From Methyloversatilis universalis EHg5 (lineage in GTDB: Bacteria; Pseudomonadota; Gammaproteobacteria; Burkholderiales; Rhodocyclaceae), in contig NZ_KB900539.1 in the NCBI RefSeq assembly GCF_000378945.1, positions 3,236,122-3,300,121 of the forward strand: a stretch of DNA of 64,000 nt. The letters run 5' to 3'. Positions 1 to 8,738 of the stretch are shown one piece after another (position 1 is the stretch's first letter; each line of letters begins with the position of its first letter). The translations under genes and the position numbers were made by a program. Below the pieces are notes generated by a model. The model was not told the origin of the DNA. It saw nothing but the letters and a program-made list of their open reading frames with translations, and ran no database searches.

Positions 1-1
1 C

Positions 2-1306
2 CGGATGGCGCTCGGCGGCTACCTGCCGCAGCGCCGGATGAAGGCCGATCCGCTCGAAGTACCGCCGCTGTCCGCCTTCGACGCGCTGCTGAAGGCCTCA
101 GGCGACGGCCGCGAACTGTCCACCACAATGGCCTTCGTGCGCATCATGAACATCCTGCTGCGCGACCCGCACATCGGCAAGCGGGTGGTGCCCATCGTGC
201 CGGACGAATCGCGCACCTTCGGCATGGAAGGCATGTTCCGCCAGATCGGCATCTGGAACCAGGAAGGCCAGAAGTACGTGCCGCAGGACGCCGACCAGCT
301 CATGTTCTACAAGGAGTCGAAGACCGGCCAGATCCTGCAGGAAGGCATCAACGAAGCCGGCGCGATGAGCGACTGGATCGCCGCTGCCACCGCCTACTCG
401 GTGCACGGCGTGGCGACGATACCGATCTACATCTTCTATTCGATGTTCGGCTTCCAGCGCATCGGTGACCTGGCCTGGGCGGCCGGCGACCAGCGCGCCC
501 GCGGCTTCCTGGTCGGCGGCACCGCCGGTCGCACCACGCTGAATGGCGAAGGCCTGCAGCACGAGGACGGTCATTCCCACCTGTGGTCAGGCATGGTGCC
601 GAACTGCATCAGCTATGACCCGACCTTCTCGTACGAAGTGGCGGTCATCGTGCAGGACGGCCTGCGCCGCATGATGGCCAACCAAGAAGACATCTACTAC
701 TACCTGACTGTGATGAACGAGAACTACGAGCACCCGGCCATGCCGGACGGTGCCGAAGCCGACATCCTGAAGGGCATGTATCTGTTCCGCCGCGGCGCCG
801 CTTCGAACGGCCCGCGCGCCCAGCTGCTGGGCAGCGGCACCATCTTCCGCGAAGTGATCGCCGCCGCCGAACTGCTGAAGGCCGACTGGGGCGTGGAATC
901 GGATCTGTGGGCCTGCCCGAGCTTCACCGAACTGGCCCGCAACGGCGCCGACTGCACACGCTGGAACCTGCTGCACCCGGCCGACACGCCGCGGCTGTCG
1001 CATGTCGAACAGCAGCTGCGCGATACGCGCGGGCCGGTGATCGCGGCGACCGACTACGTGCGCCTGTTCGCCGAACAGATCCGCGCCTGGGTGCCGCGTC
1101 AGTACGTGGTGCTGGGCACCGACGGCTTCGGCCGCTCGGACACGCGCGAGGCGCTGCGCTCGCATTTCGAGGTGGACCGACACTGGGTGACGGTGGCCGC
1201 GCTGAAGGCGCTGGCCGACGACGGTGCGCTGGACCGCGCGAAGGTGGCGGAAGCCATCGCGCGCTACGGTCTGGACGTGACCAAGCCGAACCCGCTGTAC
1301 GTCTGA
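2..1306 (+). CDS. aceE: Pyruvate dehydrogenase E1 component, C-terminal half (partial at window edge)
   Basis: Thiamine-diphosphate-dependent E1 of the pyruvate dehydrogenase complex, which decarboxylates pyruvate and acetylates the lipoyl group of E2. The visible part (about 434 residues) is the C-terminal half of the homodimeric AceE type; full-length proteins run near 890 residues, so the N-terminal half with the ThDP-binding motif lies upstream of the window. Recognisable family stretches include PDESRTFGMEG, FYSMFGFQRIGDL, GGTAGRTTLNGEGLQHEDGHSH and the terminal NPLYV. The frame is already open at base 2, so the ATG at 5 is internal. aceF follows after 199 nt in which I see only a weak GAGG ribosome-binding site. 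Operon order aceE-aceF-lpdA supports the call. Confidence 0.97.
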   Translation, partial: RMALGGYLPQRRMKADPLEVPPLSAFDALLKASGDGRELSTTMAFVRIMNILLRDPHIGKRVVPIVPDESRTFGMEGMFRQIGIWNQEGQKYVPQDADQLMFYKESKTGQILQEGINEAGAMSDWIAAATAYSVHGVATIPIYIFYSMFGFQRIGDLAWAAGDQRARGFLVGGTAGRTTLNGEGLQHEDGHSHLWSGMVPNCISYDPTFSYEVAVIVQDGLRRMMANQEDIYYYLTVMNENYEHPAMPDGAEADILKGMYLFRRGAASNGPRAQLLGSGTIFREVIAAAELLKADWGVESDLWACPSFTELARNGADCTRWNLLHPADTPRLSHVEQQLRDTRGPVIAATDYVRLFAEQIRAWVPRQYVVLGTDGFGRSDTREALRSHFEVDRHWVTVAALKALADDGALDRAKVAEAIARYGLDVTKPNPLYV

Positions 1307-1505
1307 GCTGTGGCGGGCGCGCCGGGGGAGTGCGCGGAGGGGCCGGATGCACGCGGAGGCAGAACCGTCAGGTTCCGTCCGCGGCAGCCGGAACGCCCTT
1401 CGCACGCCCCGGGCGTGTCAGCCGGAACACATGCACCGGCCGCGTCGCCCGCGGCCGCACACCGCGGGCGCGCGCTGCGCGACCGCACCCGAATGCGAGG
1501 CTTGA

Positions 1506-2912
1506 ATGAGCACGATCAATATTGAAGTACCCGACATCGGCGATTTCTCCGATGTCCCCGTCATCGAAGTGATGGTCAAACCCGGCGACCGCGTCGAAGC
1601 CGACGCGCCGCTGGTATCACTCGAATCCGACAAGGCCACGATGGACATTCCGGCGCCGCACGCCGGCGTCATCGGCCAGATCACGGTCAAGGTCGGCGAC
1701 CGCGTGTCGCAGGGCAGCGTGATCGGCACGATGGAGGTGGGCGAGGCGCCCGCCGCTGCCCCCGCCGCCGCGCCAGCGCCCTCACCTGCACCCACTCCGG
1801 CGCCTGTTGCGGCAGCCGTGACCCCGGCTCCGTCAGCGGCTGTCGCCGCCGCACAGGTCGCCGCTCCAGTGGCAGCCGCCGGCGCTGCCCCCGCCGCAAC
1901 AACCCAGTCGGCCCGTGGCGACTACACGCCGGCCGCTGGCGCAGTCGCGCTGCCCAGCGCCGCCGACATCGCGGCCGAACTGGTGGGCGGCAAGAAGGCG
2001 CACGCCAGCCCGTCGATGCGCGCCTATGCGCGCGAACTGGGGGTCGATCTCGCCCGCGTCAAAGCCAGCGGCCCGAAAGGCCGCATCACGCGCGAAGATA
2101 TCAATGCCTTCGTCAAGGGCGCGCTGCAGGCGCCGGCCGCTGCGCCGGTGGCCACCGGCGGCGGCGGATTGGATCTGCTGCCGTGGCCCAAGGTCGATTT
2201 CACCAAGTTCGGCGACATCGAACGCAAGCCGCTGTCACGCATCCGCAAGCTGTCGGCCGCGAACCTGGCACGCAACTGGGCCATGATCCCGGCGGTCACC
2301 TATCACGAAGACGCCGACGTCACCGAGCTCGAAGCCTTCCGCCAGCAGATCAACGCGGAACAGGCCAAGGCCGGCGTCAAGCTCACCATGCTGGCCTTCA
2401 TCATCAGGGCGGTGTGCTCGGCGCTGAAGAAATTCCCCGAGTTCAACAGTTCGATCGACCTGCAGGCCGAAGAGCCGGCGCTGATCATGAAGCAGTACTG
2501 CCACATCGGTTTCGCCGCCGATACCCCGGGCGGGCTGGTGGTGCCGGTCATCCGTGACGCCGACAAAAAGGGCGTGGCGCAGCTGGCCGCCGAATGCGGC
2601 GAACTGGCGGCCAAGGCCCGTGACGGCAAGCTCAGCGCAGCGGAAATGCAGGGCGCCTGCTTCACGATTTCCAGCGTCGGCGGCCTCGGCGGCACCGGTT
2701 TCGCGCCCATCATCAATGCGCCGGAGGTCGCCATCCTCGGCGTCAGCCGCACCACGATGAAGCCGGTGTGGGACGGTTCGGCCTTCCAGCCGCGGCTCAT
2801 CCTGCCGCTGTCGCTGACCGCCGATCACCGCGTGATCGACGGCGCGGCCGCCACCCGTTTCAACGCCCATGTCGCCGCGCTGCTGGCCGACATGCGTCGC
2901 GTGCTGATGTAA
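1506..2912 (+). CDS. aceF: Pyruvate dehydrogenase E2, dihydrolipoamide acetyltransferase
   Basis: 468 aa. It transfers the acetyl group from lipoamide to CoA and forms the core of the complex. Domain order: one lipoyl domain (residues about 1-78) with the lipoylation lysine K43 in ESDKATMDI; a long Ala/Pro linker (about 79-133); a peripheral-subunit-binding domain (about 165-203, SPSMRAYARELGVD); and the catalytic domain (about 235-468) with the HxxxDG active-site motif (H441, D445). One lipoyl domain rather than the three of E. coli is common in betaproteobacteria, and the partner E3 brings a second one. Start chosen at the ATG that opens the lipoyl domain, with GAGG just upstream. It is 10 nt from lpdA, so co-transcription is near certain. 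Confidence 0.97.
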   Translation: MSTINIEVPDIGDFSDVPVIEVMVKPGDRVEADAPLVSLESDKATMDIPAPHAGVIGQITVKVGDRVSQGSVIGTMEVGEAPAAAPAAAPAPSPAPTPAPVAAAVTPAPSAAVAAAQVAAPVAAAGAAPAATTQSARGDYTPAAGAVALPSAADIAAELVGGKKAHASPSMRAYARELGVDLARVKASGPKGRITREDINAFVKGALQAPAAAPVATGGGGLDLLPWPKVDFTKFGDIERKPLSRIRKLSAANLARNWAMIPAVTYHEDADVTELEAFRQQINAEQAKAGVKLTMLAFIIRAVCSALKKFPEFNSSIDLQAEEPALIMKQYCHIGFAADTPGGLVVPVIRDADKKGVAQLAAECGELAAKARDGKLSAAEMQGACFTISSVGGLGGTGFAPIINAPEVAILGVSRTTMKPVWDGSAFQPRLILPLSLTADHRVIDGAAATRFNAHVAALLADMRRVLM

Positions 2913-2922
2913 GGGGACAGCC

Positions 2923-4689
2923 ATGAGCACACTGACTGTAAAAATTCCCGACATCGGCGACTTCAAGGACGTGCCCATCATCGAAATCATGGTGAAGTCG
3001 GGCGACACCGTGGCGGCCGACGCGCCGCTGATGTCGCTCGAGTCCGACAAGGCCACGATGGACATCCCCGCGCCGCAGGCCGGCCGCATCGTCGAACTGC
3101 AGGTGAAGGTCGGCGACCGCGTATCTGAAGGCAGCGTGGTGCTGACGATGGAAGCCGCCGACGCAGCCGAAGCAGCACCCGTGGGAGCGGCGCCCCCGCC
3201 GCGATCGGCCGTCGCCCCCGCGCCCACCCCGGCCACCGGCAGCGCACCGGCCAAGGTCGATGAAAGCTGCGCGGTGCTGGTGATCGGCGGCGGCCCTGGC
3301 GGCTATTCGGCCGCCTTCCGCGCCGCCGACCTCGGCCTGGACGTGGTCATCGTCGAGCGCTACGCCACGCTGGGCGGCGTCTGCCTGAACGTGGGCTGCA
3401 TTCCGTCCAAAGCGCTGCTGCATGTGGCGGCGGTGGCCGACGAGGCCGAGGCGCTGGCGGCGCACGGCATCAAGTTCGGCGCGCGCGAGGTGGACATCGG
3501 CGCACTGCGCGGCTGGAAGGACAAGGTGGTCGGCAAGCTGACCGGCGGTCTGGCCGGCATGGCCAAGGCGCGCAAGGTGAAGGTGGTACGCGGCACCGCC
3601 CGCTTCATCGATCCGAACCATGTCGAGATCGCCCTCACCTCCGGCGACGGTAAGGCGGAGACCGGCGAGAAGACCGTGCTGAAGTTCGGCCACTGCATCG
3701 TCGCCGCCGGCAGCCAGGCGGTGAAGCTGCCCTTCATGCCGGACGACCCGCGCGTCGTCGACTCGACCGGCGCACTGCTGCTGGCCGACATCCCGAAACG
3801 GATGCTGGTGATCGGCGGCGGCATCATCGGGCTGGAAATGGCCACTGTCTATTCCACGCTGGGTGCCCGCATCGACGTGGTCGAAATGACCGGCGGCCTG
3901 ATGCAGGGCGCCGACCGCGATCTGGCCAGGGTGTGGGAGAAGAAGAACACCCACCGCTTCGACGCCGTCATGCTGAACACACGGGTGACCGGTGCGGAAG
4001 CGACGGCCGAAGGCATCAGGGTGAGCTTCGAGGGCGCCAGTGCACCGGCCGAACCGCAGACCTACGACCGCGTGCTGGTGGCGGTCGGCCGATCGCCAAA
4101 CGGTCGCAAGCTGAACGCCGAAGCGGCCGGCCTGCGCGTGGACGAGCGCGGCTTCATCCCGGTCGACAGCCAGATGCGCAGCAATGTCGCGCACATCCAT
4201 GCCATCGGCGACATCGTCGGCCAGCCCATGCTGGCGCACAAGGCAGTGCATGAAGGCCATATCGCGGCGGAAGTGATCGCCGGCCACAAGCGCCACTTCG
4301 ACGCCACGGTGATTCCGTCGGTCGCCTATACCGACCCGGAAGTCGCCTGGGTCGGCCTGACCGAAGACGAGGCGAAAGCACAGGGCCGCACGGTGACCGT
4401 CGGCAAGTTTCCGTGGGCGGCCAGTGGACGAGCCATCGCCAACGGGCGCGATGAGGGCTTCACCAAACTCATCTTCGACGCGGAAACCCACCGCGTTGTC
4501 GGCGGCGGCATCGTCGGCACCTCGGCCGGCGACATGATCGGCGAGGTCGCTCTGGCGATCGAGATGGGCGCAGACGCGGTCGACATCGGCCACACCATCC
4601 ATCCGCACCCGACGCTGGGCGAGTCCATCTGCCTGGCAGCGGAAGTGGCCGAAGGCAGCTGCACCGACCTGCCGCCGGCCCGACGCTGA
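2923..4689 (+). CDS. lpdA: Dihydrolipoyl dehydrogenase (E3) with fused N-terminal lipoyl domain
   Basis: 588 aa flavoprotein that reoxidises dihydrolipoamide with NAD+. Residues 1-78 form a lipoyl domain (K43 in ESDKATMDI) very similar to that of the adjacent AceF, joined by a Pro/Ala linker (about 80-108) to a standard E3 of about 475 residues. The E3 part has the FAD fingerprint GGGPGGYSAA, the redox disulfide in GGVCLNVGCIPSK, the NAD-binding GGGIIGLEMA, and the C-terminal catalytic HTIHPHPTLGE. This fusion is known in some beta- and other proteobacteria. ATG preceded by AGGGGACAGCC. Oddity: codons 87-96 of the linker are encoded by DNA identical to half of the REP-like repeat at 56.6-58.3 kb (see the repeat entry). 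Confidence 0.96.
   Translation: MSTLTVKIPDIGDFKDVPIIEIMVKSGDTVAADAPLMSLESDKATMDIPAPQAGRIVELQVKVGDRVSEGSVVLTMEAADAAEAAPVGAAPPPRSAVAPAPTPATGSAPAKVDESCAVLVIGGGPGGYSAAFRAADLGLDVVIVERYATLGGVCLNVGCIPSKALLHVAAVADEAEALAAHGIKFGAREVDIGALRGWKDKVVGKLTGGLAGMAKARKVKVVRGTARFIDPNHVEIALTSGDGKAETGEKTVLKFGHCIVAAGSQAVKLPFMPDDPRVVDSTGALLLADIPKRMLVIGGGIIGLEMATVYSTLGARIDVVEMTGGLMQGADRDLARVWEKKNTHRFDAVMLNTRVTGAEATAEGIRVSFEGASAPAEPQTYDRVLVAVGRSPNGRKLNAEAAGLRVDERGFIPVDSQMRSNVAHIHAIGDIVGQPMLAHKAVHEGHIAAEVIAGHKRHFDATVIPSVAYTDPEVAWVGLTEDEAKAQGRTVTVGKFPWAASGRAIANGRDEGFTKLIFDAETHRVVGGGIVGTSAGDMIGEVALAIEMGADAVDIGHTIHPHPTLGESICLAAEVAEGSCTDLPPARR
3181..3210 (+). repeat. REP-like half-unit inside the lpdA linker
   Basis: Bases 3181-3205 are identical over 25 nt to the first arm of the 121-bp repeat unit at 58060-58084, and five more bases match after a 2-nt gap. 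The segment is read in frame by lpdA as VGAAPPPRSA, in the flexible linker between the lipoyl and FAD domains where extra Pro/Ala residues are harmless. Only one palindrome arm is present. The match is seen directly; a past insertion is inference, because GC-rich Ala/Pro codons could also converge on this sequence. Confidence 0.7.
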
Positions 4690-4994
4690 GCCACGACACC
4701 GAGCCAGAGGCTCCGCCGATCCGGCCGCTCCCCTGGGTGCAACCGGATCGGCGTCGGCGGAATTTACAGTGCTGCCCCGGCACCGCGGCCAATCGATTGA
4801 AAAAATGTGAAAACACACTTCCAATCATTGGCTTGCACGGAAAAACTCCCGACGGCCTGTTTTTTGCTTTATCGAACGCATCCATCCATACACCGCCTTG
4901 CCCCTGCCGCTTTCCTGCCGTCGTGAAACAGTCGGCGTATCAGTCCGGTCAGGCGCGATAACATCCGCGGCAACAGCCCTTCGGTGAAACGAAT
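4690..4994 (+). other. Intergenic region after lpdA with a terminator-like hairpin
   Basis: 305 nt without a convincing gene. Near its start a perfect 11-bp inverted repeat (4714-4724 with 4743-4753, 18-nt loop) follows the lpdA stop. No T-run comes after it, so it is at best a weak or Rho-assisted terminator or an mRNA-stabilising hairpin. The rest (4754-4994) is noticeably more AT-rich than the coding flanks and should hold the promoter of the downstream four-gene cassette, but I cannot point to a convincing -35/-10 pair. Confidence 0.5.
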
Positions 4995-5672
4995 ATGAAC
5001 GAGCGTGACCAGAACACTCCGACCGTCGAAAGCGACGCGCAGACCTCGGCGCCGGCGGTAGATGCCGGGCGCCGCAAGATCGCCACCGGCGGTGTCGCAG
5101 GCGCCGGCGTGCTGCTGTCGGTGACCAGCCGCTCGGCTTTCGGCACCAGCGTGTGGGGCACCTGCACCGGTTCGGAAATCGCGTCGGGCAATCTGTCGAA
5201 CGCCGGCACCCCGCGCCCCTGCGGCTGCAGCCCCGGCTACTGGAAGAGCAGCAACCAGAACGGCAGCGCGCTGTGGGACAACGTGAGCATTTTCAGTCCC
5301 TACCTGAAAACCGCGAAGTTCAACACCGTGTTCGGCTGCAGCTTCTACGTCTCCGGCAACGTGACGCTGCAGCAGGCCGTGGATCAGACCACGTCCGCAC
5401 TCGGCTCCTGGTGCCCGAGCAACAAGGTCAATTCGATGCGCAACGTCGCGTTCCATGCGGTTGCCGCGCTGCTGAACGCGCAGTTCTATGGTGACCGCTT
5501 CCCGTTTACGGACATGCAGACCGCCAGTGGCGTGATTTCGGTGTTCAAGACGGCTTTCATCAACGGCACCGGCTCGCTCACCACCGAATTCAGCGACCGC
5601 TTCAAGGCCTTCTATTCGTCCTATCCCAACCTGTGGTGCAACGGCAGCCAGGAATCCCCGATCCAGGTATGA
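4995..5672 (+). CDS. Exported six-cysteine protein with GYWK motif, first gene of the HprK-kinase cassette
   Basis: 225 aa, function unknown. An unusually long polar N-terminus (1-25) leads to a twin-arginine RRK (26-28) and a short hydrophobic Gly/Ala/Val stretch (about 29-43), which resembles a Tat-type signal lacking the full consensus. The mature part has six cysteines (C57, C76, C78, C115, C140, C215), an even number that would suit disulfides. It carries CGCSPGYWKSS (76-86), reminiscent of the GYWKN motif of secreted bacterial proteins, and the helical stretch VAFHAVAALLNAQFYG (151-166) fits that domain type. Its stop overlaps the start of the PqqD-like gene (ATGA at 5669-5672), so the two are translationally coupled. 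I infer it may be the substrate of the modification genes behind it; no sequence feature proves this. Confidence 0.75.
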   Translation: MNERDQNTPTVESDAQTSAPAVDAGRRKIATGGVAGAGVLLSVTSRSAFGTSVWGTCTGSEIASGNLSNAGTPRPCGCSPGYWKSSNQNGSALWDNVSIFSPYLKTAKFNTVFGCSFYVSGNVTLQQAVDQTTSALGSWCPSNKVNSMRNVAFHAVAALLNAQFYGDRFPFTDMQTASGVISVFKTAFINGTGSLTTEFSDRFKAFYSSYPNLWCNGSQESPIQV

Positions 5673-5932
5673 GCCTGGACAGCTGCTGGACACTGCCCCA
5701 CGCTCCGCTGGTATCCATCCTCCACTGGGAGGATGGCTGCGTGCTTTACGACGCACTCAAAACCTCCACCACCCTTCTGTCGCCGCTCGCCGGTCAGGTC
5801 ATCGAGCGCTTGCGTGACGGCGCGGCCGATACCGCCACGCTGGCGGCGCTGCCGGATGCGCCCGACACCGAATCGCTCGCTGCATTGCTCGACGATCTGG
5901 CAGAACACGGGCTGATCAGGCGCAAGGACTGA
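5669..5932 (+). CDS. PqqD-family small protein (peptide recognition/chaperone type) of the HprK-related cassette
   Basis: 87 aa from the ATG at 5669, which overlaps the upstream stop; an in-frame GTG at 5633 is less likely because coupling explains 5669 well. The pattern is that of a PqqD/RRE winged-helix fold: an N-terminal beta region, LYDALKTSTTLLSPLAGQVIERL, and C-terminal helices LAALLDDLAEHGLI. In RiPP systems such domains bind a leader peptide and present it to the modifying enzyme. I recall that a PqqD-like family is annotated alongside HprK-related kinases (an 'HPr-rel-A' type gene set), but its biochemical role is not known to me. The kinase gene follows after 3 nt. Confidence 0.8.
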   Translation: MSLDSCWTLPHAPLVSILHWEDGCVLYDALKTSTTLLSPLAGQVIERLRDGAADTATLAALPDAPDTESLAALLDDLAEHGLIRRKD

Positions 5933-5935
5933 GCG

Positions 5936-6862
5936 ATGTCCGGCGCCCCGCTTTCCTCCCTCTCCCGCAGCGCGCTGCACGATCGTCTGGTCAGCCCCGA
6001 CGGTCTGCGACTGCACATCGGCCGCTTCGTAACCAGTATCCGTTCCCGTCACGCTCAGGTGGCCGAAGGTCTGGCCACGCTGTACGCCGATTACCGGCTC
6101 GCCGACGATGACCGCTTCTGCGATTACGCGGTAGAAGTCGGGCGTGGAGACGGGCTGCGCAAGTTCGTGCGGCCGCAGTCGCTGTTCCGCTTCGAAGGCA
6201 TGCAGCCGTTCAAGCCTCTGCCCGGCGATCAGGCTTTCGCCATGCTGGAATGGGGGCTGAACTGGGTATTCACCAATCACGCCCAGCATTACCTCATCAT
6301 CCACGCCGCAGTGCTCGAACGCGACGGTCAGGGTCTCATCCTCGCCGCGCCGCCCGGATCGGGCAAAAGCACGCTGTGCGCCGGTCTGGCGCTGCGCGGC
6401 TGGCGCCTGCTGTCGGACGAACTGGCCATGGTCGGTCTGGAAGATGGCCTGCTGCTGCCGCTGCCGCGCCCGGTCAGCCTGAAGAACCGCTCGATAGACA
6501 TCGTGCGCGCGCTGCCCGGTGATCCGGTCATCGGCCCGATGGCCCACGATACCGCCAAGGGCACGGTGGCTCATCTGAAGCCGCCACGCACCAGCGTCGA
6601 AGAGGCGCTGACCCGGGTACAGCCGCGCTGGGTGGTGCTGCCCAAGTTCGAAGCCGGCAGCGAATGTGCGGTCCAGCCCATGGGGCGTGCGCGCATGTTC
6701 ATGTCACTGGTGAGCAATGCCTTCAATTACCCGCGCCTGGGCGTGACAGGCTTTCAGGCCATGGGGCGTCTGGTCGAGGCCTGCGACGGCTACACTGCGC
6801 GCTACGGCTCGCTGGACCAGATCGTACCGGCGCTGGAATCGATCTGCTCCCGCCCGGCATGA
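5936..6862 (+). CDS. HprK-related serine-kinase-like protein
   Basis: 308 aa, soluble. The core resembles the C-terminal kinase domain of HPr kinase/phosphorylase: HAAVLERDGQGLILAAPPGSGKSTL (123-147) gives a P-loop at 138-146, followed by LLSDELAMV (158-166) with the acidic pair at 161-162. The family HprK N-terminal domain is absent and replaced by about 115 residues of unknown fold. No ptsH, ptsI or EIIA gene lies nearby, so HPr is not an obvious substrate. Homologous HprK-like kinases phosphorylate the C-terminal residue of certain lasso peptides, which makes a secreted or peptide substrate plausible. It sits 3 nt behind the PqqD-like gene and 37 nt before the nucleotidyltransferase. Confidence 0.82.
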   Translation: MSGAPLSSLSRSALHDRLVSPDGLRLHIGRFVTSIRSRHAQVAEGLATLYADYRLADDDRFCDYAVEVGRGDGLRKFVRPQSLFRFEGMQPFKPLPGDQAFAMLEWGLNWVFTNHAQHYLIIHAAVLERDGQGLILAAPPGSGKSTLCAGLALRGWRLLSDELAMVGLEDGLLLPLPRPVSLKNRSIDIVRALPGDPVIGPMAHDTAKGTVAHLKPPRTSVEEALTRVQPRWVVLPKFEAGSECAVQPMGRARMFMSLVSNAFNYPRLGVTGFQAMGRLVEACDGYTARYGSLDQIVPALESICSRPA

Positions 6863-6899
6863 CACCGGGCGTACCGCCCCGCAATTCCCTTCCGCTGCG

Positions 6900-7994
6900 A
6901 TGAACAGACGAACAGACAGGCATCTGGCGAACACCCTTGCCCAGCCGGGCATCACCGCAGATTTCAACGCACGCGACTGGGAAGCGCTGATCGGCCAGGC
7001 ACGCACCAGCGACCTGCTCGGCCAGCTGGCGGAAGTGCTGCGCGACGCCGGCGACGCCGTGTCGGTGCCCGAGCCGGTACGCTTCCATCTCGACGCCGCG
7101 CTGCGCATCGCGGCGCTGCACCGGCAGTCACTGCAGCTCGAACTGGCGGTCATCGCCAGTGCCCTGGCCGTACTCGGCGAGCCGGTGGTGCTGCTGAAAG
7201 GCGGCGCCTATGCGGTGGCCGGCCTGCGCGCAGGGCGTTCGCGGCTGTTCGGCGACATCGACCTGATGGTGGCCAAGGCCAGCCTGGACCCGGCCGAAGG
7301 CGCGCTGTTCCGCCGCGGCTGGCGTCCGACCCACCTGAACGCCTACGACCAGCGCTACTACCGGCAATGGATGCACGAACTGCCGCCGATCGAGCACTTC
7401 ACCCGAGGCACGGTGATCGACCTGCACCACACCATCGTGCCGCCGACCTCGGGCCACATTCCCGATCCGGCACGGCTGATCGCCGATGCGCGACCGGTGC
7501 AGGTGGCGCACTGCCCGGACATCTTCCGCGTGCTGTCGCCGGTGGACATGGTCATGCATTCCGCCTGCCACCTGTTCTACGGCGAGCTGCAGAAAGGTCT
7601 GCGCGATCTGTACGACCTGCACTGCCTGATCGGCGAATTTTCGGTCGAAGAGGGTTTCTGGGCGCATCTGCTGCCGCAGGCTCGGGCACATCAGCTCGAA
7701 TACCCGGTGCTGCTTGCACTGCGCTTCGCGCGCCGGGTGTTCGGCACCGCGGTGCCGGAGGCGATCGCGGAGGAGTGCGACCGCCGCCTCGGCCGGCGCT
7801 GGACCGGTGCGCTGACCGATCACCTGATCGACGCTTCGATGTATGCGCTGCACCCGAGCAGCGACTCGACCTGGCGCCGCGCACGCCGGCACATTCTCTA
7901 CGCGCGCAGCCACTGGCTTAGAATGCCTCTGCACCTGCTGATCCCGCACCTCGCGTACAAGGCCTTCATCCACGACGAAGCCCGGGTCGGCTGA
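6900..7994 (+). CDS. Nucleotidyltransferase family protein (NTP_transf_5-like), last gene of the HprK-related cassette
   Basis: 364 aa. [30 protein letters not shown] (95-124) matches the uncharacterised nucleotidyltransferase family in which LKG is followed by R and the metal-binding D-x-D (D119, D121) of a polymerase-beta-like fold. A later [12 protein letters not shown] stretch and a helical C-terminus are also typical. Such proteins occur beside HprK-like kinases in some lasso-peptide loci, so nucleotidylation of a peptide or protein is a reasonable hypothesis; substrate and nucleotide cannot be read from the sequence. rpiA begins 17 nt downstream and may be read through, but its function looks unrelated. 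Confidence 0.8.
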   Translation: MNRRTDRHLANTLAQPGITADFNARDWEALIGQARTSDLLGQLAEVLRDAGDAVSVPEPVRFHLDAALRIAALHRQSLQLELAVIASALAVLGEPVVLLKGGAYAVAGLRAGRSRLFGDIDLMVAKASLDPAEGALFRRGWRPTHLNAYDQRYYRQWMHELPPIEHFTRGTVIDLHHTIVPPTSGHIPDPARLIADARPVQVAHCPDIFRVLSPVDMVMHSACHLFYGELQKGLRDLYDLHCLIGEFSVEEGFWAHLLPQARAHQLEYPVLLALRFARRVFGTAVPEAIAEECDRRLGRRWTGALTDHLIDASMYALHPSSDSTWRRARRHILYARSHWLRMPLHLLIPHLAYKAFIHDEARVG

Positions 7995-8010
7995 ACCCAG
8001 GACTCCTTTC

Positions 8011-8682
8011 ATGACTGCAGACGAACTGAAGATCGCGGTGGCGCGCGCCGCCCTGCCCCATGTGGTGCCGGGCGAACTGCTCGGCGTCGGTACCGGCTCG
8101 ACCGCCAACCATTTCATCGACCTGCTGGCCGCCGAGAAGATTGCGGTCAGCGGAGCGATCGCAAGCTCCGAAGCGTCCGCGACGCGCCTGCGCAGCCACG
8201 GCATTCCGGTGTTGTCGCTGGACGAGGCCATCGCCTCCGGCCGGCGCATTCCGGTCTATGTCGACGGCGCCGACGAGATCGATCCCGGTCTCAACCTGAT
8301 CAAGGGCGGCGGCGGGGCGCTGACGCGCGAAAAGATCGTCGCGGCGGCGTCCGACTGTTTCGTCTGCATCGCCGACCACTCGAAGTGCGTCGAGGTGCTG
8401 GGCCGCTTCCCGCTGCCGGTCGAGGTGATTCCGATGGCGCTTGCTCTGGTCGCCCGCGAACTGACCCGCATGGGGGGCATTCCGAAGCTGCGCGAAGGTT
8501 TCGTGACCGACAACGGCAATCTCATCCTCGACGTGGCCGGCCTGAAGATCACCGACCCGGCCGCCTTCGAAACCGAACTGAACCACCTGACCGGCACCGT
8601 CACCAACGGTCTGTTCGCCCGCCGCCGCGCCGATGTTGCGCTCGTGTCGTCGCCGGACGGCGTCCGCACGTTGCATGCCTGA
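8011..8682 (+). CDS. rpiA: Ribose-5-phosphate isomerase A
   Basis: 223 aa, usual length. It interconverts ribose 5-phosphate and ribulose 5-phosphate; here it serves both the pentose phosphate pathway and Calvin-cycle regeneration. Family motifs: [15 protein letters not shown] near the N-terminus, [28 protein letters not shown], and the substrate-binding [18 protein letters not shown] region. ATG preceded by AGGACTCCTTTC. It lies about 10 kb upstream of the cbb operon and is not part of it. Confidence 0.96.
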   Translation: MTADELKIAVARAALPHVVPGELLGVGTGSTANHFIDLLAAEKIAVSGAIASSEASATRLRSHGIPVLSLDEAIASGRRIPVYVDGADEIDPGLNLIKGGGGALTREKIVAAASDCFVCIADHSKCVEVLGRFPLPVEVIPMALALVARELTRMGGIPKLREGFVTDNGNLILDVAGLKITDPAAFETELNHLTGTVTNGLFARRRADVALVSSPDGVRTLHA

Positions 8683-8738
8683 CAGACCCGGCGCCCGCCC
8701 AGGGCGCGCCGCCCCTCATCGTTAGACGGACCACCGCC

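Noticed and set aside
1307-1505. Short open frames between aceE and aceF
   Set aside because: The frames are GC-driven, Arg/Pro-rich and lack ribosome-binding sites; nothing in this 199-nt gap resembles a gene.
4995-7994. Considered as a lasso-peptide or PQQ biosynthesis locus because of the PqqD-like protein and HprK-like kinase
   Set aside because: There is no asparagine-synthetase-like cyclase, transglutaminase-type protease, radical-SAM PqqE or short PqqA-like precursor nearby, and the only candidate substrate is a 225-aa exported protein.
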